Source: Chenopodium formosanum
Taxonomy: Eukaryota; Streptophyta; Magnoliopsida; Caryophyllales; Amaranthaceae
Length of the DNA stretch: 64,000 bases
Assembly (NCBI GenBank): GCA_024500155.1
Contig: CM044877.1
Coordinates: 16,745,501 to 16,809,500, forward strand
Reading direction: 5' to 3'
This document shows positions 47,803 through 62,001 of this stretch, in pieces. The stretch's first letter is position 1; the number at the start of each line of letters is the position of its first letter. The notes under the pieces were generated by a model. That model worked only from the letters and a program-made list of their open reading frames with translations. It had not been told where the DNA came from and searched no databases. The translations under genes were made by a program, and so were the position numbers.

Positions 47803-49414
47803 GGGATAGATTGGGCCACTGCCTTAATCAACACCTCCCGACCCGCCTTAGACAACATTCCTCCTTTCCACACTTGAAGCCTCTTCCATAACTTCTCTCT
47901 CACACCTTTAGTAAGAACACGTTTTGATCGACCAACAACAATCGGCAAACCAAGATACCTATCATGGATAACAACCATATTCACTCCCAACAAATCCGCC
48001 AACTCCCTTCTCTTACCCTCCCTCACCCCTTTGCTAAAAGACATCGTCGTCTTCCCAAGGCTAACCATCTGACCCGAGGCCTCCTCATACACTCAAAGCA
48101 CCTCTTTGATAGTATTTACCTCCTAAACATATGCCCTCGAAAAAATAATACTGTCATCGGCAAAGAACAAATGAGAGACCGAAGGAGCTGACGATGCAAT
48201 TTTAATACCATGTAGATTACCCCCTCTACCACCCTATTCAACAACCCCGAAAGAGCCTCTGCACACAAAAAAACAAATATGGGGAAAGAGGATCACCTTG
48301 CCGTAAACCCCTAGTTGGAGTAAACTCCCCCAAAGGTGCCCTATTTATTAAAACCAAGAACGAAACAGACGAAATACAATGCATTACCCTATCAATCCAC
48401 TGATCAGCAAACCCCATCTTAGACATGACGGCTTCCAGAAAGCCCCACTCAACTCTATCATAGGCTTAGCCATATCCAATTTCAGAGCAACAGAACCCCT
48501 CTCACTAGAAGATTTTTTCATACAATGAAAGAGCTCAAAAGCCACTAAAATATTATCGGTAATCAATCTCCCAGAAATGAAGGCACTCTGATTAATGGAC
48601 GTAATATCGGAGAGAAAAATCTTGAGACGATTAGCTAGCACCTCGTGATAAGTTTATAAACGACATTACATAAACTAATCGGCCTGAACTCTGACATTTT
48701 ATCGGGCTCCTTTTTCTTCGGGATGAGAACAATAAACGTCTTATTAATATTTTCTGGAATCATATCTCCATTCAAAACCCCCAACACCAAAGTCGTCACT
48801 GCAGGACCAACAATATGCCAATAAGTCTGAAAAAATAGAGGACACATACCATCCGGCCCCAGGGCTTTTAATTGATGCATCTGCTTAAGGGCCCCAAACA
48901 CTTCATCTGCCATGTAAGCCGCACTAAGGATATCATTCATCTCATCTGTCACCCTCCTATCCACCCCACTCAATGAAGCTTCAAAATTCGAAGGAGTAGA
49001 AGAAGCAAACAACTCCTTAAAATAGTTAACAGCCACGCTGCTCACCCCATTATCATCATCATACCGCACACCATCATCAGAAATTAAATGTAAAATATGG
49101 TTTTTCGTCCTTCTTTGAGAGCATTTCTTGTGAAAAAAAGAAGAGTTACGGTCACCAGCTTGTAGCCAAAGATTTCTTGATCTCTGTCTCCAATAAATCT
49201 CCTCATAGTGTATGAGATCCGAAATATCTTTAACTACTTTCCTTCGCTCCTTCACACGACTAGCTGATCGACCTCCCTTATTTAAGATGCCTAATCTTCT
49301 TCTCTTCTTTCTTTTTTCTTTGAATATTTGCCCAAAAGTCTTGTCACTCCAAGATTGAAGATACTTTGCACAAACACTCAGCTTGCTATCCAAGGACGCC
49401 CCTCTACAAGCCAC
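47803..49414 (-). pseudogene. LINE ORF2, reverse transcriptase domain (frameshifted)
   Basis: The linker region includes YWRQRSRNLWLQAGDRNSSF. RT motifs follow in order: ALGPDGMCPLFFQ, IVLIPKKKEPDKMSEFRPIS, NQSAFISGRLITDNILVAFE, LKLDMAK then a 1-base loss near 48466, GLRQGDPLSPYLF, and the catalytic FADD box near 48150. The thumb-side LSKAGREVLIKAVAQSIP follows and is cut by the CACTA fragment at 47802. At least three frame breaks make it non-functional. Confidence 0.9.
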
Positions 49415-49458
49415 GCATCATGAACCACTCTCTCACAACTAACATCCTCAGTCCACAC

Positions 49459-50211
49459 TTACTCGAATCTAAAAATTTTCTCTTTTCTTTTATTCTCCAA
49501 GTCTACACCTTCTTCTAATAAGAGCTTGATAGGTGCATGGTCCGACCATTCACGCTTTAAGTTTATTAATTTCGCCCTCGGGAACAACTCCATCGACTCT
49601 TTTAAAGCAAAAGCTCTATCAAGCCGGCATTGAACATTATCATCCCCAATTTGACCATTGTCAAAAGTAAACTCATAGCCCGAAAAACAGAACCTCACGC
49701 AAATAACAAAGATCAATTGCTTGTTTAAAGTTCTCCATTTGCCAAATCCCCTTATCTTTCCTTCCTTTCTTTTCCGAGTCAGAGATAATTTCATTAAAAT
49801 CCCCAATGCAAGTCCATTCCCTCAAACCCCCATTTGCCAACTCAGAGAGAAGCTTCCAAGATAAATGTCTATTATGAACCTCCGGCCACCCATAAAAACC
49901 GGTCACCCTCCACTCTCGATGACCTAATCTCTTCTTCACAACCACATCAATATGGTGGACCGACATCGAGCATAAATCAATCTCCAACTCCTTAAGCCAT
50001 AGCAATGCAACCCCCCCGATCTTCCACAGCTATCCACCGCAACCCCATCATACCCTGCTAATTTATCACGAACCTTCATCATCTCACTGCTACTCAAATT
50101 CGTCTCCATCAAGAATAAAAGAGACGGGACCTCTTTTCGAACCAGGTTTCGAAGATTATTAACTGCAGAGAAATTGCCCAGTCCTCTACAGTTAAGGCTT
50201 AAAATACTCAT
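49459..50211 (-). pseudogene. LINE ORF2, endonuclease domain (frameshifted)
   Basis: Starts MSILSLNCRGLGNFSAVNNL, typical of plant L1 apurinic-like endonucleases. METNL supplies the catalytic Glu, followed by GFYGWPE, GDFNEI (~49800) and REWSDHAPI (~49550) with the catalytic Asp/His. Frameshifts near 50000 and 49690, and a stop at 49459, interrupt it. The protein nicks target DNA for target-primed reverse transcription. Confidence 0.88.
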
Positions 50212-50555
50212 TAAGCTAGGCAGGGCTGCTCATCGACAGCCTCCGCCACCAGCAATCTAGAATAGTCAGTCAAACAAAACGATTTCTTTTTTCCACTCTC
50301 TCCCCTATCCCCATAATCACCAAAATCATCAGCCCCCATCTCCCTACTTCTCTTCGTACCAAGCAGAATATTGCCCTCCCCCAAATCCATACTATCGCTA
50401 TTATTGCGTGGTAGATACTTCCATTTACGATTCATTTCCCCTCTCTTACATTTGTAGCTACTCCCCGAGGGACTATTTTCACTTGCAATCATATGAAGCT
50501 TCTCCTGTTCAGATAACTCCTCAGTTTCAACATTATTGATCAGATTGTCAGATTC
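50211..50555 (-). pseudogene. LINE ORF1, C-terminal part
   Basis: Continues the same frame as the 62002 end once the inserted element and one CACAT copy are removed. Variable Ser/Glu/Lys-rich tail (KCKRGEMNRKWKYLPRNN) ending AEAVDEQPCLA. Its stop TAA shares a base with the ORF2 ATG (TAATG at 50213-50209). Confidence 0.8.
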
Positions 50556-50560
50556 CACAT

Positions 50561-52558
50561 TGTAGACACTCATTTGTGTCTCCCCAAAACCAAACCCGGT
50601 GATGAGTACCTTTCACGTCGAATCGTAATCGAATGAAGTGAAAGTGTGGAAAGTCTAGTGTTGCGGATAATTTAATTTTAATTTCTTTTCTTTTCTCTCT
50701 GTTTTTGAAAACCTATTTTAAGACAACAGTCAATCCAGTTTGGTTGGTCCATGATATGAGTCCAATAGTAGTGTAGTTGGATGGGGCTTGCAAAGACCTT
50801 TCCAACGATATATTATAAGCCCAATTCCGATGAATATTGAGGAAGTTATGGCCAATTTACTAAACTGAGCCCGGTTTGAGCCTTATATGCGGCCCAATGA
50901 TCTAGGGGAGGGCCTAATATGATTTATCATTCCTAATGCAATTAGGAATGGTTTTAGTCTTCTAGATTCTTCTAGAAGGTTCTTTTCATTCCTAATTCAA
51001 TTAGCATTGATAAATTGACTTTTGTTGACTTTTTAAAGTTTTAATCAGAATAAAAAAATGTTTTTTTAAGGAAAATACGATTTTATCCTCCTGAACGGCC
51101 AAATTCTATCTGATTTTAGAAAACGCGTCAATAATTAAGTTAGCGCCAAATGCTAGCATTAGCGCCTGACACTAAGCTTGGCGCCTGGCGCTAGTGTTAG
51201 CGCCTGGCGCTAGTGTTAGCGCCTAGCGCTAATGTCAGCGTCTGGCGCTAACCTCGTTTTACGCGTCAGAAATCTGTTTTGATTTTTATCTTTTTGGCTG
51301 ATTTTCTCTATAAATAGCCTTTTAAAAACTCCGTTTTGATTCATCAACTCTCATCAGGAAATTCTTGATTACTCTCTCTATCTCTTTTCTAAACTAGCCT
51401 TTTCTCAAAATACAAAATTCCGCATTCGCAAGACTTAGATACACCTAGCTATATTCAAAGTTGCCTTCGCCCTAGATGTGAAAGGTTTTAACTTCTAAGG
51501 GTTTGGTCCCAAATCTCTCTTTCAATTATTTAATTTAATTGTTTTAAATTATTATTTTCCTTGAAATTACTAACGCGTGTATTTTATTATTAGAAAGAGG
51601 TACGAGGCATCCAAGTAAGTACTTTAATGGTTTTTAACTTTTTATTGATGTTATTGTATAGAAATCATGCTTAGGTTGTTATTATGATTCCTAGTATCAT
51701 GTTAGGATGTTTTCCTTAATTTGATGTTTAGGGTGACAACAATAAATTCCTAGTATCATGTCTAGGGTAACTTTAATATCAAGTATGATTAAAAGTATGA
51801 TGCCTCTTATTTTCTTCTTAATATTTATGATTGTTAGTATCATGTTATGGTTGAAGATTTGATTTTTGATGCTTAGTGACATGCTAGGGTTTGTTATTAA
51901 TCTTGTTAGTATCATGCCTTGGATCTTGCTATTATGATGATGATTATTATTAATATTATTATTAATATTATTAATATTATTATTATGATTATTTTTATTA
52001 TTATTATTATTATGATTTATTATTATGTTGCTTGATACATATTTATTATTATTACTTGATCACGCCTTTTATGCATGTTTAAAGGGAATTTGTACTTGTA
52101 ATCAAGCTTAATAAGATAATTAATAATCTTGTTTAGGGTTAATTTTGATTATAATTCAAGTGATCGCCAATAATAGATTTATTTGTGCATTAATATTCAA
52201 CCAACATAGATACACAGGTTTAGGGTTAATCCTATTAATTGCATGTTAGTCAGAAAGCGCACATGAATACGATCAGAATAAAGTAGAGGCCTATTATTAG
52301 GGCAGGTTCAATCTCTTTTAGGTTGGATTTGTACCTTTATCCCCGAACTACCAGTCATGGTTCAAGACCTATTGGAGTTGACGATCTCTTGGATCGTTAA
52401 GGGGTGTAACCTTCACCCTATGAACGGTTTACAAGTTCCTAAAAAAACTTGTTGGTGACTCTTTTGCTCTATCTTCTTTCCCTTTGGACGCCACCGTACT
52501 TTAGTGTATGATCACAGTGGGGTTCAAGCTAGGGGTAATGCTTGAAATATTCCCTACA
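50561..52558 (+). mobile_element. 5' LTR (1998 bp)
   Basis: TGTAGACACTCATTTGTGTC...TTCCCTACA. Contains six 19-bp GCGCC-T-GGCGC units (51143-51252), TATAAATAG at 51309, a CTCTCTATCTC leader, and an (ATT)n tract around 51945-52025. Confidence 0.93.
51143..51252 (+). repeat. 19-bp palindromic repeat array (six units) upstream of the LTR TATA box
   Basis: Units start at 51143, 51162, 51181, 51200, 51219 and 51238, consensus GCGCCTGGCGCTAGTGTTA. The core GCGCCTGGCGC is a perfect 11-base palindrome. TATAAATA follows at 51309-51316. The sister LTRs have four (from 55952) and five (from 60538) units. Confidence 0.92.
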
Positions 52559-52563
52559 GTTTT

Positions 52564-52581
52564 TGGCGATTCCATTGGGAA
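52564..52581 (+). other. Primer binding site
   Basis: TGGCGATTCCATTGGGAA, five bases after the 5' LTR. TGG pairs with a tRNA 3' CCA. The pattern resembles the TGGCGACTC-type PBS I recall for Tat/Ogre elements (tRNA-Arg); the exact tRNA was not checked. Confidence 0.75.
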
Positions 52582-54800
52582 GGATTTCTATTTTAATTCC
52601 TAAAATTTATTTCGGCAATGATTTAGAATGAGTGGATGAGACTCGAAAAGTTCTAAGTATTCCATGTGCGTAATTTTGATTAACATTATTGTCATATGCA
52701 TAAAAAAGATCTCATTGGAAAGACCATCCGTACTGAGTTAAAACATAGGATTTTTACACGTAGGAAATTTGAGGAATATCTTTCACAACTAGAATCGAAA
52801 TAATGCTGCGCGAAACTGGAAAATTTTATCGAGCACAGAAAGCTGCTGAGGCATGTAGGAACTAGCGTCAGGTAACAGAGTCTAGCGCCACTGATTTGAC
52901 TTTAGCGTCAGGCGACAGCTTCTGTCGCCAGGCGCTAAAGCCAGATCGTTGGCGCCGGCCTCTGTTTGCTGGCGCCAAGTTCTTCCAATACTGAGCCAGA
53001 AATATGCGTTCTAATTTCAACCAGTTTTTAACACTGTTTGCTCGATCCTACTTTCTGATTGAATTTTTCTCACTTTTCTAAAACCCATATGTGTTCTACA
53101 TATGGACATAACCCTCTGGGAATTCATGATCCATCTACTTGATTGAACGCTCTGAGCAACAAAGGGTACATCCGAGAATGTTGAATTCACCAAACCATGG
53201 AAGCGAGTTTTTCTAAATTCGCGGTGTCCCATCCACTCGCGCCAACCCTTCACGGTTAGGCTTCCGCGCGGTGCATCCAGACAATTAACCATGGACCCTC
53301 TTTGACTAACCCATATCCCGAACTTTAGAGAACTAGAGCCATGGTTAGGTTGCAAACTCATTGCATCATATTGTGACTACTTGTGCATTCTTTGCTTGTG
53401 CATACTCTATGTGTTTTGTGCATACTCTATGTGTTTTTCTTAACCGTTTGTTTGATATGTGACTAAGCCTAAATAAACTAATTAATGACTAAAGGACTTT
53501 GTTTAATTAATTAATTAATTAATTTGAGCTAATAAATATGTCTAAAATCGAGTTATAATCCCTTTAAGTCAACCCAGATTTTTTATTCTCATATACTGCA
53601 CAAACGTCAACTTGTTTTGGTCATATCCGGAGTTCTAGGAAGAACTACAAGTCGTACAACCTATGGATCTATAGTTCCGAGTTTTATCTTTAATTTGGAA
53701 TTGGTTTCATCCCAATCAGGATCACAGATCAAACGTTATGACTAAAATACCACAGTCTGTCCAGTTTAATGCATATACGCGAGGTCTTAACTTAGTCTTT
53801 GTTCGAGTCTAGTCACATAGTCTAGCCACATGGTCATGACAAGAGTCTTAACATGTCACCTACACTCTCTAGTCTTAGCACACACTTTGTATATGTCACC
53901 ATGACCATGTCTTAGGTTCATGCATGAGTCGGTTTTTTCCGTCATTTGAGTTGGGAGTACATTCTATTCCTAATTTTTTCATATCTCTCCATCTACATCA
54001 TCTTTCCATTCTCTACATGATTTATCCATATCACAACCTTCATTCTTCCTACACTCTTCCATCCATGCATGTTGAATCGAGTTTGAGTCATGTGATTGAC
54101 AAACAAAAAAATGAGGGTAATGATGAAACAAATGCACAAGGCAAGCTTCTCACCAAGATTTCATGCTTTCTTCTTTGTTTTTTTCAAACCCTTTTTCCAA
54201 TAAGTCTAGCATAGGCACCTTTTTTTTCCCTTGAATTTAATTTTGTAGATTCTTTCTTTTTCCCTTTTAATAAAATGAGCATTTATTTTCTTGCATATGA
54301 TCATTGCGTTGCATTGCATTACAAAAAAAAATCATTGTCGAATTAAGCACAAGGTATACCAATTATTTGAGGCACCCCTTTGTAGCCACATCATATCACC
54401 TTTCACCCTTCAAATATGCAATCCTTTCTTGATACACAACTTTGAGCCTTGTCTAACGATAGACCTTTCTTTTTTCAACCCATATCTACCTAACCTTGGG
54501 ATGGGATGGTTGTAAATTATGCATTTTTTAAAAAAATTAAAAGCTCGAGTGACTTCAAAAGATAAAATAGCAAAAAATAAGCAAAATAAATAAATAAAAA
54601 GTGTACAAAAGGGCAAGTGTTCCAATGTATTTGACATGAACATGTCTCAGATTGCGTTTCTTATCGGTTGCTCGGTACCATGCCTGAGAAACATGAATGT
54701 CAAGTGAGTGATAGATCGCATGATCGGGATTGCCCACACTTATAAAAATAAAAAATTGCAAAAGCCAAAAAAAAAAAGAGCAAAAAAAAAAAAAAAAAAG

Positions 54801-54837
<37 letters not shown>

Positions 54838-55380
54838 AAGAGCTCAAAAGTGAGAAACCTCAAGCACAATAATACAAAGATTCAAAAGCAAGGTTGCACA
54901 CCTTGGGGGCTTATCGAGGGTCTTGAGTCTTTATCCCCTTCTTCTTCAACCTTTAGCCTAACCACGTTACAACCCTTAAAAAGACCTTTTTGAGGTATAC
55001 ACACACTTGTACGAGGTTCGGCTAGAGCTACGTTCGGCCTGATTCCTAACGGATACGTAGGCAACCTGACATCGAGGTGCCGCCGTAATAAAAAATTGCA
55101 TTCATATTTACATTCACACATCATGGTCATATCAAGGGATATCCAATACTCATCCCTATCTATTTAGAGCTAGACTTGGGGGCTTGATCCTTACATCATT
55201 AGCTTACCTACCCTAAAGTGTCACCATTATTTGACTCTTCTAAAAATAATGTTTCTCCACACACTTAGCCTTTGCGGCCTAACTTTAGTGTCATTTTCAC
55301 ACACCGCAAAGATACATAACCAAATATATTTCCCTTAGGAACCCTTTGTCATGAAATCTTAACACAACGCTGAAGCATGT
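52582..55380 (+). other. Internal region of the LTR retrotransposon, left part, no coding domain
   Basis: Contains GC-rich AGCGTCAGGCGACAG-type motifs (52862-52980) related to the LTR 19-bp unit, A-rich tracts (54768-54836), repeated GTCTAGTCACATAG-like phrases (53800-53860), and the phrase CCTAACGGATACGTAGGCAA (55043), which I recall from Tat-like elements. Open frames here (114 codons at 53017-53361 minus; 96 at 53924-54214 plus) match nothing I recognise. Confidence 0.7.
54768..54836. repeat. A-rich tracts with AAAGAGC interruptions
   Basis: Three poly-A runs separated by GAGC in the internal region of the LTR retrotransposon. Confidence 0.8.
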
Positions 55381-57391
55381 TGTAGACACCCATTTGTGTC
55401 TCCCCAAAACCAAGCCCAGTGATGAGTACCTTTCGCGTCGAATCATAATCGAATGAAGCAAAAGTGTGGAAAGTTTAGTGTTGCGGATAGTTTTCTTTTC
55501 TCTTCTCTATGTTTTTAAAAACTTATTTTAAGAAAAACAGCCAATCTAGTTTGGTTGGTCCATAATATGGGTCCAATAGTAGTGTAGTTAGATGGGGCTT
55601 GCAAAGAGCTTTCCAACGATATATTATAAGCCCAATTCCGATGAATATTGAGGAAGTTATGGCCAATTTACTAAATTGGGCCCGCTTTGAGCCTTATATG
55701 CGGCCCAATGATCTAGGGGAGGGCCTAATATGATTTATCATTCCTAATGCAATTAGGAATGATTTTAGTCTTCTAGATTCTTCTAGAAGATTCTTTTCAT
55801 TCCTAATTCAATTAACATGGATAAATTGACTTTTGTTGACTTTTCAGAGTTTTAATTAAAATCAAAGAGCATTTTCGAGGAAAATATACGATTTTATCCT
55901 CCAGTACGACAAACTTATCTGATTTTCGAAAACGCGTCAAAAACAGGACTAGCGCCTGACGCCAGGCATTGGCGCCTGGAGCTAGGCTTGGCGCCTGGCG
56001 CTAGTGTTAGTGCCTGGCGCCAGCTCTGTTTTGTTAATTTTATCTTTTTGGCTGATTTCTTTATAAATAACGTATTAAAAACTCCGTTTTCAATCATCAA
56101 CAATCAGTTTTAATTAATATTCACCTACAATCAATTTTCATTCGCTAATTCTCATCAAGATTTCCTTAATCAATTCATCTTTCTTTCTCTCTTTTCAACT
56201 CGTTTTTTCATACAAAATTCCGCATTCACAAGATCTAGAAACACCTAGCCATATTCGAAGTTTCCTTCGCCCTAGACGTGAAAGGTTTAATTTATGAGGG
56301 TTTGGTCCCAAATCTCTCTTTCAATTATTTAATTTAGTTGTTTGATTATTATTTTCCTTGAAGTTACTAACGTGTGTATTTTGTTATTAGGAAGAGGTAC
56401 AAGGCATCAAAGTAAGTACTTTAATGAATTTAATTGATATTATGATGTAGAAATCATGTTTATATTGTTATTATGATATTCCTAGTATCATGTCTAGGGT
56501 AACTTTAATATCAAATATGCTTATTATGATTCCTACAATGCTTCATATGTTCTTCCTAATATTTATGATTGTTAGTATCATGTTAGGGTTAAAGCTTTGA
56601 TTTTTATTGCTTAGTGACATGCTAGGGTTTGTTATTAATCTTGTTAGTATCATGCCTAGGATCTTGCTATTATTATGCTTTAACATGATCTATGATTATT
56701 TTTATAATTGTTTTGATGATGATTATTTTCTTTATGATGATATTATTATTATTATTATTATGATTAAAAAGATTGTTATTATGATGATTATTCTTTATTA
56801 TATTTATGATGATTATTCTTAATTATATATTTGCGATGATTATAATTTTTATTATTATTATTATGTTGCTTGATATTTATTTGTTATTGCTTGATCACGC
56901 CTTTTATGCATGTTTAAAGGGAATTGGTACTTGTAATTACGCTTAATAAGATAATTAATAATCTTGTTTAGGGTTAATTTGATTATAATTTCAAGTGATC
57001 GCCAATAATAGATTTGTTTGTGCATTTATATTCAATCAACATAGATAAACAAGTTTAGGGTTAATCCTATTGGTTGTATGTTAGTCAGAAAGCGCACACG
57101 AATACGATCAGAATAAAGTAAAGGCCTATTATTAGGGCAGGTTCAATCTCTTTTAGATTGGATTTATACCTTCATCCCCGAACCCTTATTTGGTTCTAGA
57201 CCTTATGGAGTTGACGATCTCTTGGATCGTTAAGGGGTGTAACCTTCACCCTGTGAACGGTTTACAAGTTCCTAAAACTTGTTGGCGACTCTTTTGCTCT
57301 ATCTTCTTCCCTTTTGGACGCCACCGTACTTTAGTTTATGATCACAGTGGGGTTCAAGCTAGGGGTTAACACTTGAAAATTATTCCCTACA
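55381..57391 (+). mobile_element. Solo LTR of the same family, nested in the internal region
   Basis: TGTAGACACCCATTTGTGTC...TTCCCTACA, 2011 bp, same orientation as the host LTRs but more diverged from each than they are from each other. Perfect 5-bp duplication CATGT at 55376-55380 and 57392-57396. Four 19-20 bp GC palindromic units (55952-56024), then TATAAATA at 56062. Confidence 0.93.
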
Positions 57392-58463
57392 CATGTCTTG
57401 TCATATCAACATCACTCATAATCATCATTGCATATCGAAGTATGAAGTGCTTAGCCTCCGTGCCTAAGTTACCTAAATACTTTCATTATCGAGTCAATTA
57501 GGATAGTCTAAGATGTTACAATCCTTGTACTGTAAGAGACAACATTTGATTAAGCTCATTCAACATGCATCTTCAAAAAAACTTCACTTCGATTATTTTT
57601 CGTGTCTTTCTTTTTTGGGAGAAAGTCGGTACCCTCCACAAAAATGACGGAAAATTTTGTTTTTTTTTTTTTTTTTTTTTTTTGCATTTTCGAGTCGCAC
57701 GATCACATTACAATGCACACACGAGTCATGTACACTTTGAGTCGAGTCAACTTTGAGTCAATTACAGCGAGTCAAGTTTATACCTTGAGTCATGTCAATT
57801 CAATGAGTCAAGCAACACTAAGTCTTAGGTCAACCCTAAAGAAAGATAAGCAAAGTCCTATAGTCAAAGATATAAATGCATGTGCATCCCAGCAAGCGAG
57901 GACATTCCCGGATTTTTTTCGAAAAAATCGCAAATATGCCACATGAGATTCCTCCAAGATAAGAGGAGTTACATAGATCAGTAAATTAGAGATGAAGAGC
58001 TTTAATTTACAAAAGATTTGAACGGATTTGGTTGAAAGGAAACGACCAAGCTCAAAGTTCGGAGCAAAACCAAGCAACATCGGCAGCAAGAGCAGAGTAG
58101 GAAAGACCCGACTCCAGCACCAGACGACAAGGCTGTCGTCTTACAACAACATCTAGCGTCTGGCAACAGAGTTCAGCGCCTGGCTCTAGATTCTAGCGTC
58201 TAGCGACAGAGCCAATTCTTGACGCCAGAGATATTTCAGCAGCGACAGAGCTCGAAGCCTCTCAGAACGGCTATTTCGACCTCATACAACAATTTCGGGT
58301 TCCTTGGTACGCCAGTTAGCCCCTAAAAGCAAATTGACATGATTAGTAGTCGGCTCGATTACAATCATTGTAGGTGATTGACCTGACAAAAAATCGTCTC
58401 ATTTAGCTTAAGCGCCTAAAACACTGGCTCATTATAAGCACCAACGTATCGATTTAAAAGCGA

Positions 58464-59262
58464 GCACTTAAACGACAATATTTCCAAATGTGGATTGTCG
58501 CGCATTCTTCTTAAATGACAATATTTCCAAAATATGGATTGTCGTGCATTCTTCTTGAACGACAATTTTTCCAAAATTGGATTGTCATCCCCAACTGACA
58601 ATATTTCCAAATATGGATTGTCGCGCATCTTCTTCAACGACAATTTTTCCAAGATTGGATTGTCATCTCTGGCAAAGTTTCCAAGCGTGGATTGTCGTGC
58701 TCCTTCTCTGTTTGGCAATTTATTCCAAGTTCGGATTGTCATCGTTGGCAAGTTTTCCAAGATTGGATTGTCATACACCCAGTTCCCTATGGAAAAATTC
58801 CCCAAAGGATTGTTGTAGGTCTCTACTCATCATAAATTTCGGCAAAAGCTCCTCAACGTGGATTGTCATTCATTTCAGTAAGTGGCAAATTTTCCCGAAG
58901 TGGATTGTTGATCGACTCTTTTTTGGAAAATGTTCCAAGACACGGATTGTCAACTGTGGCAATAATTTCCTGAAAGGATTGTCGCATAGCGTTGGCAAAT
59001 TTTCAAGGTGGATTGCTTTCAAGAGTTATATTCCAAGATGTGGATTGTCGATCGTAGCAAAATTCTTATGACAGATTGTTATGAAGCATTGACAAATTTT
59101 CCCAAAAAATTGGATTTTGGCAAATTTTCCGAGATACGGATTGTCGCTTCATCGTAGCAACATTTCCAATGACGGATTGTTACGTAGCATTGGCAAATAG
59201 GATTGTCATACATCATACAAGAGTTGTGTTGGCAACTATTCCCAAAGAAAAGAGGATTGTCA
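58464..59262. repeat. Degenerate tandem array with GACAAT...ATTGTC hairpin units (~20 copies)
   Basis: The unit, about 35-50 bp, is GACAAT(A/T)TTTCCAAA-N-TGGATTGTC plus a variable tail (GCGCATTCTTCTT). About 20 GGATTGT cores lie between 58492 and 59253. GACAAT and ATTGTC pair, so most early units can form a 6-bp stem. It sits between the internal region and the 3' LTR. Confidence 0.88.
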
Positions 59263-59430
59263 TCATAGTAAAAGCACCGACATACTGGTTCACAAGCAGC
59301 AGAAGTGCCGACGCACTGGCTAAAGCAAAGTTCAAGCGAGCTTTAAAGATCGACAAGCGTTGGTCTTTGGTAGTTTTCTTCGGAATATTATCGCAACAAC
59401 TGAGGATGACTTCAAGAGAGGTTATTCATA

Positions 59431-59700
59431 GACGACATTCACTAAGATTGTGGAGGTTGTCACCGAGATTTGAGAAGATAGCACGAGATGGGCGGTCTTT
59501 GACGACATTCGCTAAGATTGTGGAGGTTGTCACCAAGATTTGAGAAGATAGCACGAGATGGGCGGTCTTCGACGCGTTTGCTATGGTTGGAAAAGTTGTC
59601 ACTATGATTCAAGAAAAGGCTCGAGATGTAGCAACATTGATCGACGGCGTTCCCTAGATTGCGGAAGATCGTCAAAACAAACAGCAAGATGGCGTTCCCT
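59431..59700. repeat. 70-bp tandem repeat plus diverged copies
   Basis: GACGACATTC(A/G)CTAAGATT at 59431 and 59501 begins two nearly identical 70-bp units. A third from 59571 and later GGCGTTCCCTAGATTG copies (59648, 59691) are diverged. Adjacent to the GACAAT array and to the polypurine tract. Confidence 0.85.
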
Positions 59701-59948
59701 AGATTGTGGGAGGTTATCACGACAAACACAACAACAATACAGCAGCAAATCAGTTACTTCAGAGACGTGTGCTCGACGGTGCAAGATATGCTTTTCTTAA
59801 CTCTTTTATCTGTTTTAATTAACGCTAGTTTTGCAGGTATCGGCGTTACAAGAGTGATTTAGGATCACAGAACGTTCTGAATCATTCTTCGTCCCTATCG
59901 ATACTTTGACTTTTGTTTTCGAAAACTTGCGTTTCTCCAAACTCAGTC

Positions 59949-59958
59949 AAAGTGGGGG
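59949..59958 (+). other. Polypurine tract
   Basis: AAAGTGGGGG, four bases before the 3' LTR start at 59963; the primer site for plus-strand synthesis in LTR retrotransposons. Confidence 0.75.
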
Positions 59959-59962
59959 CTTC

Positions 59963-62001
<2,039 letters not shown>

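Noticed and set aside
53017..53361. 114-codon minus-strand frame in the LTR retrotransposon interior
   Set aside because: Antisense to the element, no recognisable motif, and no related frame in the other LTR-family segments.
58464..59262. CRISPR-like look of regularly spaced GGATTGTC repeats
   Set aside because: Units are degenerate, spacers are not unique equal-length inserts, there are no cas genes, and the context is a plant LTR retrotransposon.
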